A DNA stretch of 34,199 bases from Microcaldota archaeon. Its GTDB lineage: Archaea; Micrarchaeota; Micrarchaeia; Micrarchaeales; Micrarchaeaceae. The position numbers and the translations under genes were made by a program. Shown piece by piece: positions 20,594 to 29,516 of this stretch; position 1 is the first letter of the stretch; each line of letters opens with the position of its first letter. The notes below the pieces were generated by a model. That model was not told the DNA's origin, did no database searches, and saw nothing but the letters and a program-made list of their open reading frames with translations. The DNA lies in NCBI GenBank assembly GCA_021834785.1, contig JAKBRJ010000007.1, positions 1 to 34,199 of the forward strand, written 5' to 3'.

Positions 20594-21799
20594 TCACTCA
20601 TCTTCAGGGTTTGAAGCGCTTTTGCCTACTTTTAGTCTGACTCCGCTCGAATCTCTGGTTATCGATATGTCAAGGTTGTCCTTCCCAAAAAGTTTTTGGA
20701 GCTCGTTGTATGTATATGCACCTATCTCACCGTTCGGAGAATTCCTGCTTTCGAGGATCTCGTCCCTGCGCTCCTTGAGCTTCTCCCTTTCAGTTTCCGT
20801 GTACACCAGCGACAGTTTTGGCACTTCCTTAGATTCGAAAAGGCTTTCGATATTTAGGTCTATGCGATTGTAGCCTTCGTCCTGCAATATAAAAGGCAGC
20901 ACTGCAGTAAACTCGCCTTGCAGCTCCCTTATGGATGCCTCGACGTTTTCCTTTTCGCCTGCAACTACGAATTCGGTCGTATTTAGAAAGCCGGAGAATA
21001 CCCCTTGAGATTTGTTTTTTATTATGTCCTGCAGGAGCTGCGATATCAGCCTTAGTATTACCATAGCAGATTGCTCGCCGAATTTCTGCACATATGTGCT
21101 AAGCCCGTCCACCTTGAGCGTGCCTATGGTATAGCGCTCGCCTTCCTTGAGCGAACGCTCTATCTCCTTCGATATCCTTTCCTCGTCAGGCAGGTCTATG
21201 AGTGGATCGAAGCGCTTGCCTTTTTTCTTTAGGAAGAGCGTGACCAGGCTCCTAAGCTCTATAGGATCGAAGGGCTTCTTTATGTAATAATCTGCCCCGT
21301 TTTTTATGCCCTTGAACCTGTTGTTTGTTGGGTCCATTGCGCTTACAAGTATTATGATTGTGTTGCTCATGGATGAATCGCTCTTTATGGTCTGACATAT
21401 GTCCAAGCCGTCCTTATTGGGAAGCATCAGGTCCAGGACTACCAGGTTCGGCTTATTCTCCCTTATAAACGGTATCGCCTCCCCTCCGTCATATATCTGG
21501 CTTACTTCGAAGCCTTTGCCTATCGAAAGCGCCATCAGCTTGTTTATGTTTTTGTCATCTTCCACTATCAGTATCTTGCGCAGCTCATTTTCCTGCTGGA
21601 GAAGATAGTATGTCAGTATGCCGCCGCTGCTTCTCGATGCTATGGCTTTGCGGCTTTCAAGCGTGGAAAGGGCGCTGTCCAATTGCCCTTTTGGTACGCC
21701 CCTGCTGAACATAGTCTCCTTCAGCTCGTTGTACGTTACCTGCTGCTTCTCATTTATAATCGAGATTAAATCTTCCACAAAATTAGCATTCTCTGCCAT
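20594..21799 (-). CDS. Response regulator with wHTH, REC and degenerate GGDEF-like domain
   Basis: A 401-residue protein with three parts. Residues 7-66 form a winged helix-turn-helix (LISIINEKQQVTYNELKETMFSRG...). Residues 74-190 are a receiver domain with Asp81-Asp82, phosphoacceptor Asp123 (VVLDLMLP), Ser153 and Lys175 (KKPFD). Residues 196-315 follow the order of a GGDEF domain (RFDPLIDLPDEERISKEIERSL, then TLKVDGLSTYVQKFGEQSA), but the catalytic GGDEF is replaced by LNTTEF (262-267), so it should be inactive or act as a binding module. GGTGA five bases before the ATG sets the start. It is followed directly by the pilin gene, which it may control. Confidence 0.85.
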   Translation of the reverse strand: MAENANFVEDLISIINEKQQVTYNELKETMFSRGVPKGQLDSALSTLESRKAIASRSSGGILTYYLLQQENELRKILIVEDDKNINKLMALSIGKGFEVSQIYDGGEAIPFIRENKPNLVVLDLMLPNKDGLDICQTIKSDSSMSNTIIILVSAMDPTNNRFKGIKNGADYYIKKPFDPIELRSLVTLFLKKKGKRFDPLIDLPDEERISKEIERSLKEGERYTIGTLKVDGLSTYVQKFGEQSAMVILRLISQLLQDIIKNKSQGVFSGFLNTTEFVVAGEKENVEASIRELQGEFTAVLPFILQDEGYNRIDLNIESLFESKEVPKLSLVYTETEREKLKERRDEILESRNSPNGEIGAYTYNELQKLFGKDNLDISITRDSSGVRLKVGKSASNPEDE

Positions 21800-21899
21800 T
21801 CCAGTCACCGATAATTAATGCCAAAGAAAACCTATTATATCTTGCCATGGATTGGACATTTTAGTAAGGTATTAAAAGCTTTATTTGAAAGTATAGCAT

Positions 21900-22376
21900 A
21901 TGGCAACCGTTATAGGGCATAAAAAGTCGTCAATGAAGAAAAACTACTATGTTTACATTGCAATAATAATCGTAGCGGTTATAGTACTTGCCATAGCTGC
22001 GAGTTATCTCTCAGGGCCCATCAATATCTCCTCCCCCAAAACAGTTGCCATAACATATAGGGGCACGGCATTTGCAATAGGTGGTAACGAATATGTCGCC
22101 ATGCTAGGAAACTATAGCACGGGCAAGGATGCTGCAGACATATACCTTACTAAATCACCGTCCTTCATAAACAGTGAATTGCAGATATCATTGAGCGTAG
22201 GCAACACCACCCATGTGAATTACAATTCAAGATATTCAAATATGGGCTTTAGCCTTGTTTCCATATCAAACGGCACGGCAAAAGTGACTATAGAACCCCT
22301 TAGCACCTCATTGAATATACTTCCAGACAGCGCTAAAATAGAGAATGTGAGCCAATTTTCGTTTGGCTCTTCTTGA
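21900..22376 (+). CDS. Membrane-anchored extracellular protein
   Basis: A 158-residue protein: a basic head (HKKSSMKKNYY), one membrane helix at about residues 17-38 (VYIAIIIVAVIVLAIAASYL), then an extracellular, Ser/Asn-rich beta domain. I do not recognise the domain. The ATG at 21900 is about 26 bases after a TATA-like AGGTATTAAAAGC (21867-21879) and has no ribosome binding site, so it is probably leaderless; an internal Met at 21933 is the alternative. It lies between the response-regulator and kinase genes on the opposite strand, so a sensory accessory role is possible. Confidence 0.7.
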   Translation: MATVIGHKKSSMKKNYYVYIAIIIVAVIVLAIAASYLSGPINISSPKTVAITYRGTAFAIGGNEYVAMLGNYSTGKDAADIYLTKSPSFINSELQISLSVGNTTHVNYNSRYSNMGFSLVSISNGTAKVTIEPLSTSLNILPDSAKIENVSQFSFGSS

Positions 22377-22403
22377 CAAAGCGCGTCAGGCATGATTGCA
22401 GGC

Positions 22404-24623
22404 TTATGGTTCCTGATCCTTCTTTGAAGGCTTATATGTTATCGGAAGTGTAAACCAAAATTTTGTTCCTTTCCCTAGCTGTGAATCGAATTTTATAGCG
22501 CCGTGGTGCAGCCTTATGATCTCCTTTGTTATGGCAAGGCCCAAGCCAGTGCCAGTGCCATCCGGCTTTATGAGGCTGCGCTTTTGGGCCTGATAGAATT
22601 TCTTGAAAATCCCCCTTTTATCTTCGTCACTTATGCCTATGCCTGTATCGGAGACCTCGCACTGGATTTTGCCGCGTGATTTCTTGAATATGTGCACCTT
22701 TATGCTTCCTTTTTCTGTAAATTTTATGGAGTTGCCTATCAGATTGGCAAAGACCTGTATGAGCCTATTAGGATCAGCGGTTATTATTGGAACGTCGTAA
22801 TCAGATTCCCATTGGAAATCGAGCCCGTTGTTCCTGGCACGCTCCTCCAATGCCTTTATGCTTGGATTGTTCTGCATCTCGCGGAGGTTTGTCTCCTTTA
22901 TGTCAAGTTTTACCTTGTCTGCCTCCAGCTTTGCGGCATCAAGTACCTGTGTTATTATAATCATAAGCCTATCTGATTCGTCCAAGATGGTTTTTATGTA
23001 TTCCTTCTGGTCATCATTCAGTTTGCCGAAATCTCCGTCATAAAGCAGCTTTGAAAATCCCTTTATGTTTGTCAGGGGCGTCTTGAGCTCATGCGTTATG
23101 TCGGATATGAATTGCGATTTCAATTCACTGTTCATCCTGAATTTTTTGGACAGGGCCATCTGGGCCTTTAGCTCGCTTTCCTGATCCTCAAGCCTGCGTT
23201 TTGTAGCAAGCTCCTTTATGAGAAGGAGGTATTCTATGCCATTCCTTCCCTTCAGGCCCCTTATGGAATGTATGCCAGGTATTATATCATGATTTCTTTT
23301 TTGGAGGTTTATATAGGTGCCATCAACCGCACCCCCGGACTTAACGTAAGCTATGTCCCTGTCCAATATTGCCTGATCTATGTAAAGGTTCCTTACATCA
23401 GTGCCGATAATCTCATCCTTCTTGTATCCAAGCACCTGTTCAAGCGATATGTTGCAGTCCCTTATGTAGCCGAGCTCGTCCAATGTCACTGCTGCATCTG
23501 ATGTTGCATTGAGGAATCCATACAGGTTCTCTCTTAGAAGATCGGAATATCTTTCCATGCCTGCATCGGTAGCCACAACAGCATAGCCGTCCCCTATGTC
23601 CTTTATTGAGTATCTGACATGCATGGGCGCATTTCCAATCACCATATCGGTAACTCCAGATTTTGATTTGCCTATCTTCTGAAAGTCAGCCTCCTGCTTC
23701 TCTGGGGATTTTTGGATCAATTCGGGCAGGCTTTTGCCTACAAAGTATGCTCCTCCATCAGGCACATCGTCAAATTTGCCTATTGCGGCCCTTATCTTGA
23801 GTGCTTTATCCGTTATAAATAGGTATATTCCCTTAGATGAATTGACCAGCGATGCGATTGCAATGAATGCATTGCGCTCCGTAGAATCGTTGATGGATAT
23901 ATGCACCATATCGTCATTTATTTTATAGGACGATATGCTTAGGATACGCTCATCCCTGTTTACAGGCATTGCTGCCTCGATGAATTTTCCGCGCTCAAGC
24001 GCGAATACCTTTTCCAATGGCACCTTCAAGATGTCGTTGAAATTAGTCTTTGAGCTAGAGGTAACCGAGAAGATCGATATCGCACCCTTGTTCAATTTTA
24101 TTATCTGCCCGCTTGAATTTACCAGCATCTGAGGCGTACTTGAGTTAAAGGCTGCATCGAAATAATTCGCTATCTTGAGGTTCATTGCAGATTCGCTCTT
24201 ATATGCGAGGAACATCCCAATGAAGAACCCGCCTATCGATAATGCGGTAAGCATATCGTCGCTGAATCTGTTCTCTTGCTTTGCCATCAACTTTAAGAGC
24301 GCTATGGTCTTGCCGCTTGCGATTATCGGTATGGCTGCAAAACTCGAATATCCCTTATTCTTATAGTTTATGAGTTCGGGAAAGGCAGAATACTCGCTCA
24401 GCTGATTGTCTACGTATACCTTTTTTGTGTTTTGTATGTATTCATCGAGCTTTTCGCTGTAATCTTTGCTTCCAGGGATAAGTGACACGTCAGCGCTGTC
24501 GATGCCGAATACGTCCTTTACCACCCCTATGAAATTGTTTATAGCCTGCTTGTCATCAGAAGAAGCCTTCACTATTGGAAATATGTCAAGGAAGAACTTA
24601 TCCATAAGTATATTTTCCACCAT
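22404..24623 (-). CDS. Multi-domain sensor histidine kinase (GAF/PAS-HisKA-HATPase)
   Basis: A 739-residue soluble kinase. A GAF-like domain spans about residues 20-140, PAS-like regions about 160-250 and 262-360, and a clear PAS about 370-480 (GFLNATSDAAVTLDELGYIRDCN). The HisKA domain follows with phosphoacceptor His511 in FISDITHELKTPLTNIKGF. The HATPase domain has the N box FANLIGNSIKFTE (Asn631), G1 DTGIGI (659-664) and G2 GTGTGLGLAI (about 689-698). No membrane sensor domain is present, so it senses an internal signal. It has no fused receiver; the response regulator at 20.6 kb is the probable partner. A TATA-like CTTATATG at 24638-24645 suggests a leaderless or nearly leaderless start. 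Confidence 0.92.
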   Translation of the reverse strand: MVENILMDKFFLDIFPIVKASSDDKQAINNFIGVVKDVFGIDSADVSLIPGSKDYSEKLDEYIQNTKKVYVDNQLSEYSAFPELINYKNKGYSSFAAIPIIASGKTIALLKLMAKQENRFSDDMLTALSIGGFFIGMFLAYKSESAMNLKIANYFDAAFNSSTPQMLVNSSGQIIKLNKGAISIFSVTSSSKTNFNDILKVPLEKVFALERGKFIEAAMPVNRDERILSISSYKINDDMVHISINDSTERNAFIAIASLVNSSKGIYLFITDKALKIRAAIGKFDDVPDGGAYFVGKSLPELIQKSPEKQEADFQKIGKSKSGVTDMVIGNAPMHVRYSIKDIGDGYAVVATDAGMERYSDLLRENLYGFLNATSDAAVTLDELGYIRDCNISLEQVLGYKKDEIIGTDVRNLYIDQAILDRDIAYVKSGGAVDGTYINLQKRNHDIIPGIHSIRGLKGRNGIEYLLLIKELATKRRLEDQESELKAQMALSKKFRMNSELKSQFISDITHELKTPLTNIKGFSKLLYDGDFGKLNDDQKEYIKTILDESDRLMIIITQVLDAAKLEADKVKLDIKETNLREMQNNPSIKALEERARNNGLDFQWESDYDVPIITADPNRLIQVFANLIGNSIKFTEKGSIKVHIFKKSRGKIQCEVSDTGIGISDEDKRGIFKKFYQAQKRSLIKPDGTGTGLGLAITKEIIRLHHGAIKFDSQLGKGTKFWFTLPITYKPSKKDQEP

Positions 24624-24725
24624 CGGACCAGCATTCGCATATAAGCAATTAGATTTATTTGAAAAACTATTTAAATCAGTAATGAAGAAAATATCAAATA
24701 GTTATGAGAAGCAGACCTGCATAGA

Positions 24726-24737
24726 TTTTTATAGAAT
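24726..24737 (+). promoter_or_regulatory. TATA box of the fibrillarin operon
   Basis: TTTTTATAGAAT is centred about 25 bases before the ATG at 24756, and no GGTG-type site precedes that ATG. The fibrillarin message is therefore probably leaderless. Confidence 0.6.
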
Positions 24738-24755
24738 AAATGCCATATCTGATCC

Positions 24756-25412
24756 ATGATAAAAATGATTTTTCCAGGCGTCTTTTCAATAGACGGAAGG
24801 GTTGCCACTATAAACCTTGCCAAGGGGAGAAAGGTTTATGGAGAGGAGACGCGCGTCGAAGATGGCATAGAGTACAGGTTGTGGAACCCTTACAGAAGCA
24901 AGCTTTCCGCAGCACTGCTTAACGGACTGAGCGCTATGCACATAAAGGAAGGCTCGAAGGTCCTTTATCTTGGGGCCGCAACAGGCACCACTTCAAGCCA
25001 TGTTAGCGATATAGTAGGGGATAGCGGCATAGTGTACTGCATAGAGCTATCCGAAAGGAATATGCGCGAGCTCATAAACGTATGCGATGCGCGTAGCAAT
25101 ATGCTGCCGATATTGGGTGACGCCAGAAATACTGATGGCTACAAGGAATATATAGAGGAATGCGATGTGCTTTACCAGGATGTATCTGCAAGGGAGCAGT
25201 CTGAAATTTTGAAGGCAAACAGCAGATTCCTCAAAAAAGGGGGATTCGCATATTTCATAATAAAGTCACAGAGCGTAGATGTTGGCAAAAAACCCGCTGA
25301 TGTCTTTGATTCTGAATTAAAAAACCTGTCAGGTGTGTTTGATATCGTAGAAAAGGTGCACCTAGAGCCCTATGACGAATTGCACCTTTTTGTAGCACTG
25401 AAAAAAAGGTAA
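24756..25412 (+). CDS. flpA: Fibrillarin-like rRNA/tRNA 2'-O-methyltransferase
   Basis: The catalytic subunit of box C/D ribonucleoproteins, which methylate the ribose of rRNA and tRNA under guide-RNA direction. Recognised from RLWNPYRSKLSAALLNG, motif I VLYLGAATGTTSSHVSDIVG, the VYCIELSERNMREL strand, DVLYQDVSAREQSEIL, and the final DELHLFVALKKR. The 218 residues match archaeal fibrillarin. The usual Nop5 partner gene is not next to it; a zinc-ribbon protein follows, overlapping by one base. A Met at 24765 is an alternative start. Confidence 0.96.
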   Translation: MIKMIFPGVFSIDGRVATINLAKGRKVYGEETRVEDGIEYRLWNPYRSKLSAALLNGLSAMHIKEGSKVLYLGAATGTTSSHVSDIVGDSGIVYCIELSERNMRELINVCDARSNMLPILGDARNTDGYKEYIEECDVLYQDVSAREQSEILKANSRFLKKGGFAYFIIKSQSVDVGKKPADVFDSELKNLSGVFDIVEKVHLEPYDELHLFVALKKR

Positions 25413-26236
25413 TGGCGATGGAAGACGTAACGCGTTATATGGATGCAATAGATAAGGCGGGGCAGGGAGGAGGCATTCTCGTCTGCAGGCATTGCGGCAC
25501 CAGGAATAGATCGGCATACGACCACGCCATATGCATCAGGTGCGAGCAATTTGTAGATTCCACAATGAACATGTTGGAAGCAAAAGACCCGTCACTTCTG
25601 AAATCCCTTGAAAACATTGATGCAGCGTTGGACAACAGAGACTACGAATCGGCAATAAAGGAATACGACTCCATATTCTCGCAACGAAAGGATCCTGGAT
25701 TTTTATATGCTGAGGCGCTTATATACATAGCTTATTCTAATTATGAAACCTCGCTGATAGATTATGATAAAGAGGGGTATATGGAGGAGAATTCCGTACA
25801 TAGATTGGATTCTATAAGGTTGATGTCCCAAGCAAAGTTGCTGCTTAATAAAACGGTATATGCGTTGAATTCGAATGCCGGCGAAGGCGATACGCCTAAC
25901 AAAAGATACCTTACATTCCTGTCACAGGTAAAACTTGGGCAGCTGCGAGGGGCCATGATGAATTTTTCAGCACTGGATAAGCCCGAATCGAATGAGCTGC
26001 ATTCTTATGCTGGCATGGTATTCCATTCTGCAAACGACGACATTGATAAAGCTTTGGAACTTTCAACCACAATGATAAAAAGCGGAAAGAATGTATTGAA
26101 TGCCGCCTATTACTATGCGTTTTGTTTATTCAGGAAAAATAAGCTTAAGGACTCCGCAAGAATACTAAACAGGCTGCGCCAGTACCTTGATAACCCAAAC
26201 ATCGGTGAATTGGCAAAAAAGCTGGGCATCATTTAG
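25412..26236 (+). CDS. Zinc-ribbon protein with helical repeats
   Basis: A 274-residue protein. Residues 25-44 form a four-Cys zinc ribbon (CRHCGTRNRSAYDHAICIRC). The remainder is helical and looks like TPR-type repeats (SLENIDAALDNRDYESAIKEYDSIF, KALELSTTMIKSGKNVLNAAYYYAFCLFRKNKLKDSARIL). The function is unknown; such proteins usually act as adaptors. The ATG shares one base with the fibrillarin stop, so the genes are coupled; a Met two codons later (25418) has better ribosome binding site spacing (AAGGT). A role in box C/D particle function is a guess from position only. The 3' end overlaps gltX by eight bases, convergently. Confidence 0.75.
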   Translation: MAMEDVTRYMDAIDKAGQGGGILVCRHCGTRNRSAYDHAICIRCEQFVDSTMNMLEAKDPSLLKSLENIDAALDNRDYESAIKEYDSIFSQRKDPGFLYAEALIYIAYSNYETSLIDYDKEGYMEENSVHRLDSIRLMSQAKLLLNKTVYALNSNAGEGDTPNKRYLTFLSQVKLGQLRGAMMNFSALDKPESNELHSYAGMVFHSANDDIDKALELSTTMIKSGKNVLNAAYYYAFCLFRKNKLKDSARILNRLRQYLDNPNIGELAKKLGII

Positions 26237-27944
26237 ATATGTATATGAATGTCAGCCCAGAAGCACTTTTCTGATCCAATATGCAGTAGCCAAATCTTTC
26301 GAATTGTACTATCGAATGGAGCGGCAGTTCGCCAGCCATGCTTTCAGCATATCCTTCAACTGCATCGATGCTGTTTTGGTTATAGCTGCCGTCTTTGTTG
26401 AACAGGTTCCCAGGCATGATGATCTTGCATTTGATTGCCATGCTTGATGGAACCCATTGCAGTATGCGGCCAGGCCCGTCGGATATCTCCGAAACCACAC
26501 TGCCAGAATATGATTTTATTTTTATGCTTGCTAGGTCTTTCAGCCTTAGGGTATGCCCCACGTCGGCATTTGAAATGTCGCTTGAGCTTATGAATACATT
26601 GCCATCTATGGTGTATTCCCTGAACCCAAGGTCTGTTGTAGGATTCATCTTAAGCTTTACCTTTAGCCCTTCCATGCCATATATTTTTACAGGCAGGGGA
26701 TCAGCTACGAAAAAGAAGTGCTTGGCGATAGGGTCAATTATCGATTTATTTTCTGAGAGCAGCATGTCGATGTCTACCGTTCCGTCGGTCCTGCTCATGC
26801 CAAACCTCAATACGAACTTCCTTATTGCTTCCGGCATTATGCCGCGCCTCCTCAATGCTATTATAGTTACAAGGCGGGGATCATCCCATCCATTTATCCT
26901 GCCTTCAGAAAGCAGCTTTCTTATGTCCCTTTTTTTTGTCGTTGTGCCTGTTATGTTGAGCCTTGCTTCCGTATGTATCCTTGGTTCCCTTAGCCCCAAA
27001 TGGAACAGTATCAGCTTGTGGACAGTGTCCCAAAGCTCATATTCTTTGCTCCTTATTACATCTGTTACGCCGTTTATGGAATCCAGTATCGGAGTATTCA
27101 TGTGGTATGTAGGCCATAGGACGTATTTTGTTCCGTGCCTGAAATGCGGAAACTTTTTTATCCTGAACAGGGTTGGATCCCGCATCGCTGTGTTGCCCGA
27201 GCGCATGTCCCCTTTGAGCCTTACTATGGATTCCCCTTCAGGCACCCTGTCGTTAATCATATCGTCGAAACGCTTGACGTTCTGTGAGGCATCTGAATCC
27301 CTATGTTCGCATTCAGTGCCGGAAAACCTTTTTGCCCTTATGTCATCCTCATGGCAAGAGCAGATGTATGCATTGCCTTGCCTGAGCATCTCCCTCCCAT
27401 AATCGTATATCTTTTCAATCGAATCGCTTGCAAAATACTCCTTTGCAAATGATATGCCAAGCCAATCGGTGTCTGTTTTTATGCCCTGTACGAATTCGTC
27501 CCTGCATTTCTCAGGATTCGTATCGTCCCAATAAAGATATATCTTCCCATGGTATATCCTTGCGAATTCGTCGCTAAGTATGCACTGTTTTGCATTGCCT
27601 ATATGTATGTACCCTCCTGGCTCTGGAGGAAACCTTGTGATAACTTCGCCATCTATCGCATCTTCTATGACCATTTTGGGTTTTGCGGTTCTCTTTGCCT
27701 TCTCTAAATATTCGCCTTCGAACTCAGCGCGATACTTGCCGTACTCGTTCAGGAGTTCTTCTTTAGTTTGGGCATTGACACGTTTTACTATCGATTCGAC
27801 TAGCGATTTTAACCCTTTCAAATCGGATTTTGAATCAGGAAATTCATGGATTGCCTTGCTAAAGACACTGCCCACATCAGCCACTCCGTACTCCATGGCA
27901 TTTTTGACAGCGTATTTGAGTATTATGTCTTCTTTAGTGGGCAT
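26229..27944 (-). CDS. gltX: Glutamyl-tRNA synthetase, archaeal type
   Basis: Charges tRNA-Glu, and in most archaea also tRNA-Gln for later amidation. The HIGH motif is in PPEPGGYIHIGNAKQ (residues 106-120, as HIGN), followed by YLYWDDTNPEKCRDEF, where most enzymes have RFDDTNP. The KMSKS position reads TTKKRD (335-340), quite degenerate. GWDDPRLVTIIALRRRGI and the C-terminal beta-barrel anticodon domain of the archaeal/eukaryotic type are present. The 571 residues are normal. It has a Cys/His group (CSC at 195-197, CEH at 212-214) that might bind zinc. The ATG is one base after the stop of the secreted-protein gene upstream, with AGGTCG as a weak ribosome binding site. Confidence 0.94.
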   Translation of the reverse strand: MPTKEDIILKYAVKNAMEYGVADVGSVFSKAIHEFPDSKSDLKGLKSLVESIVKRVNAQTKEELLNEYGKYRAEFEGEYLEKAKRTAKPKMVIEDAIDGEVITRFPPEPGGYIHIGNAKQCILSDEFARIYHGKIYLYWDDTNPEKCRDEFVQGIKTDTDWLGISFAKEYFASDSIEKIYDYGREMLRQGNAYICSCHEDDIRAKRFSGTECEHRDSDASQNVKRFDDMINDRVPEGESIVRLKGDMRSGNTAMRDPTLFRIKKFPHFRHGTKYVLWPTYHMNTPILDSINGVTDVIRSKEYELWDTVHKLILFHLGLREPRIHTEARLNITGTTTKKRDIRKLLSEGRINGWDDPRLVTIIALRRRGIMPEAIRKFVLRFGMSRTDGTVDIDMLLSENKSIIDPIAKHFFFVADPLPVKIYGMEGLKVKLKMNPTTDLGFREYTIDGNVFISSSDISNADVGHTLRLKDLASIKIKSYSGSVVSEISDGPGRILQWVPSSMAIKCKIIMPGNLFNKDGSYNQNSIDAVEGYAESMAGELPLHSIVQFERFGYCILDQKSASGLTFIYISK

Positions 27945-27945
27945 A

Positions 27946-28545
27946 TTACGACCTTATGGTTGTCAGCTGTATTGCACCATTGATCGCACCGGTTCCGTTT
28001 ACTATAGCATGTGCATTAAGCGCTACTACTGACCCGTTAGCAATAAGCGGCGATATCGATATATTATATGTGCCTGCAGTCGCCACCCCTATGGGCCTCC
28101 CTAAATAGTAAAGGACCACGTTGGGCGCCAGCTTTACCGTGCTTTTAGCAGACACAGAAACATTAGATGCACCGTATGAATTGGAAAAATAATGCTGCAG
28201 CGCATAAGCGTCCATGTTGCCGGTTACTATATCGTAGCCGTCTGTGACTTGCGCGTAATTTGATATTGAGGCGTTTGTTTCAAGCCTTGACAATGTAGAT
28301 GCTATGCTCTTCTGCATTGAGGACGAATTGCTAAATATTTTCAACAATGCATTCTGGGAGTATCCGATTATCGTAGCGTTTACCTCCCCTGAGACATAGT
28401 ATTCCGGACCTGCACTCTTTTGTATGGTAGTTGTCGATGTAGATATATTGTTATTGCCAAAGGAGGCATATGATGATATGAACATCAGCGCCACTACCAT
28501 TGAGCCTATGAACATTATTTTTTTCTTTTTGTTTTCAGATACCAT
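27946..28545 (-). CDS. Membrane-anchored or secreted protein of unknown function
   Basis: About 199 residues. A basic start (SENKKKK) is followed by one hydrophobic helix (IMFIGSMVVALMFISSYASFG), then a Ser/Asn/Thr-rich extracellular domain with many N-x-S/T sites (NATI, NISIS, NGTG). I do not recognise the domain. The ATG at 28545 is preferred over a GTG at 28566, since the membrane helix then starts after the usual positive head. It precedes gltX by one base and is likely co-transcribed, an unusual pairing with no obvious functional link. Confidence 0.68.
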   Translation of the reverse strand: MVSENKKKKIMFIGSMVVALMFISSYASFGNNNISTSTTTIQKSAGPEYYVSGEVNATIIGYSQNALLKIFSNSSSMQKSIASTLSRLETNASISNYAQVTDGYDIVTGNMDAYALQHYFSNSYGASNVSVSAKSTVKLAPNVVLYYLGRPIGVATAGTYNISISPLIANGSVVALNAHAIVNGTGAINGAIQLTTIRS

Positions 28546-28746
28546 TATATCCCACGCTGTCCGCACATCTTTTATTATAAGGCGCCGGACTTGAAGTATA
28601 TTACCGCATAAAGATCCGATAGATAAGTGCCATTGCTTTAATTGTATTGTATTGCATTAAATATATATTAAATACCTTAAGACATTGAAAGTTTTTTATA
28701 GGTATGGCATAGATATTAATCTTAAAAACAAACCGAAGGTAATAAA

Positions 28747-29463
28747 ATGTCTTTTAACGATGGGGATTTTCTAGAGATAGAGTACACGGCACGCAATGCA
28801 CAGGATAGCGCAGTGATTGCTACAACTGACGAAAAGGTTGCAAAAGAAGCCAACATATACAATAAGGAAATAAAATACGGCCCTGCGCTTGTAGTCATTG
28901 GGGCAAATGCAGTTGTCAAAGGACTTGAGAAGGAGCTCAAAGGCATGGAAGTTGGAAATGAAAAGGAGTTTACGCTAAAGCCCGAAGACGCATTTGGGAA
29001 TAGAATGGAGGACCTTGTGCGCGTTATGCCATTGTCCGAATTCAGGGCGCACAACATAAACCCAGAACCCGGCATGAGGATAAACATAGACAACGTAACA
29101 GCAACGGTAAGGAGCGTAGGGTCAGGGAGAGTTGTTGTCGATGCGAACCACCCTGATGCAGGCAAGGAGATAAGGTATAAGGTAAAGATATTGAAGGTAT
29201 TGCAGGATAGAAAGGATAGAATAGACGCACTTTGCAGGACATACGAAGTAAAGCCAACCAAGATAGAGCAGCACGACAAGGGCGTGGACATATACTTTGA
29301 CAGTAAAGTAAAAAAGGATGCAGATTATTTTGTCAACAAGACAAGCATGCTTGCAGCATTATTCACTTATCTTAAGGAACTCGACAGGATAGAAGTGCAC
29401 GAGGAATATATAAAGGAGCGACAGATTGATGACATTAAGGAAAACAAGGAAAAAGCGGAATAG
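28747..29463 (+). CDS. FKBP-type peptidyl-prolyl isomerase, long archaeal form
   Basis: A 238-residue SlyD-like chaperone/isomerase. The FKBP half is split around an insert-in-flap domain: FLEIEYTARN at the start, GLEKELKGMEVGNEKEFTLKPEDAFGNR in the middle, and the insert closing at the conserved DANHPDAGKEIRYKVKILKV (about residues 131-150). A further 85 residues form the C-terminal extension typical of archaeal long FKBPs. It helps proline isomerisation and folding in the cytoplasm. AGGTAAT before the ATG supports the start. It appears to be a single-gene unit ended by the hairpin at 29463. Confidence 0.93.
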   Translation: MSFNDGDFLEIEYTARNAQDSAVIATTDEKVAKEANIYNKEIKYGPALVVIGANAVVKGLEKELKGMEVGNEKEFTLKPEDAFGNRMEDLVRVMPLSEFRAHNINPEPGMRINIDNVTATVRSVGSGRVVVDANHPDAGKEIRYKVKILKVLQDRKDRIDALCRTYEVKPTKIEQHDKGVDIYFDSKVKKDADYFVNKTSMLAALFTYLKELDRIEVHEEYIKERQIDDIKENKEKAE

Positions 29464-29482
29464 ATTGATGGCTTCATCAATC
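29463..29482 (+). terminator. 8-bp hairpin at the end of the FKBP gene
   Basis: GATTGATG (29463-29470) and CATCAATC (29475-29482) form a perfect stem with a four-base loop. It begins on the last base of the FKBP stop codon and is followed by CCTTTCCC. It lies between convergent genes and probably ends or stabilises the FKBP mRNA. Confidence 0.45.
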
Positions 29483-29516
29483 CTTTCCCGTAAGTGTTAT
29501 GCTGAAAGCAACTGAG

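Noticed and set aside
26395..27402. A 335-codon open frame on the plus strand
   Set aside because: It is antisense to gltX, whose protein is clearly conserved; the frame has no start signal and no recognisable domain.
28722..29291. A 189-codon open frame on the minus strand
   Set aside because: It is antisense to the FKBP gene and is Ser/Leu-rich, as expected from the reverse frame of a real gene.
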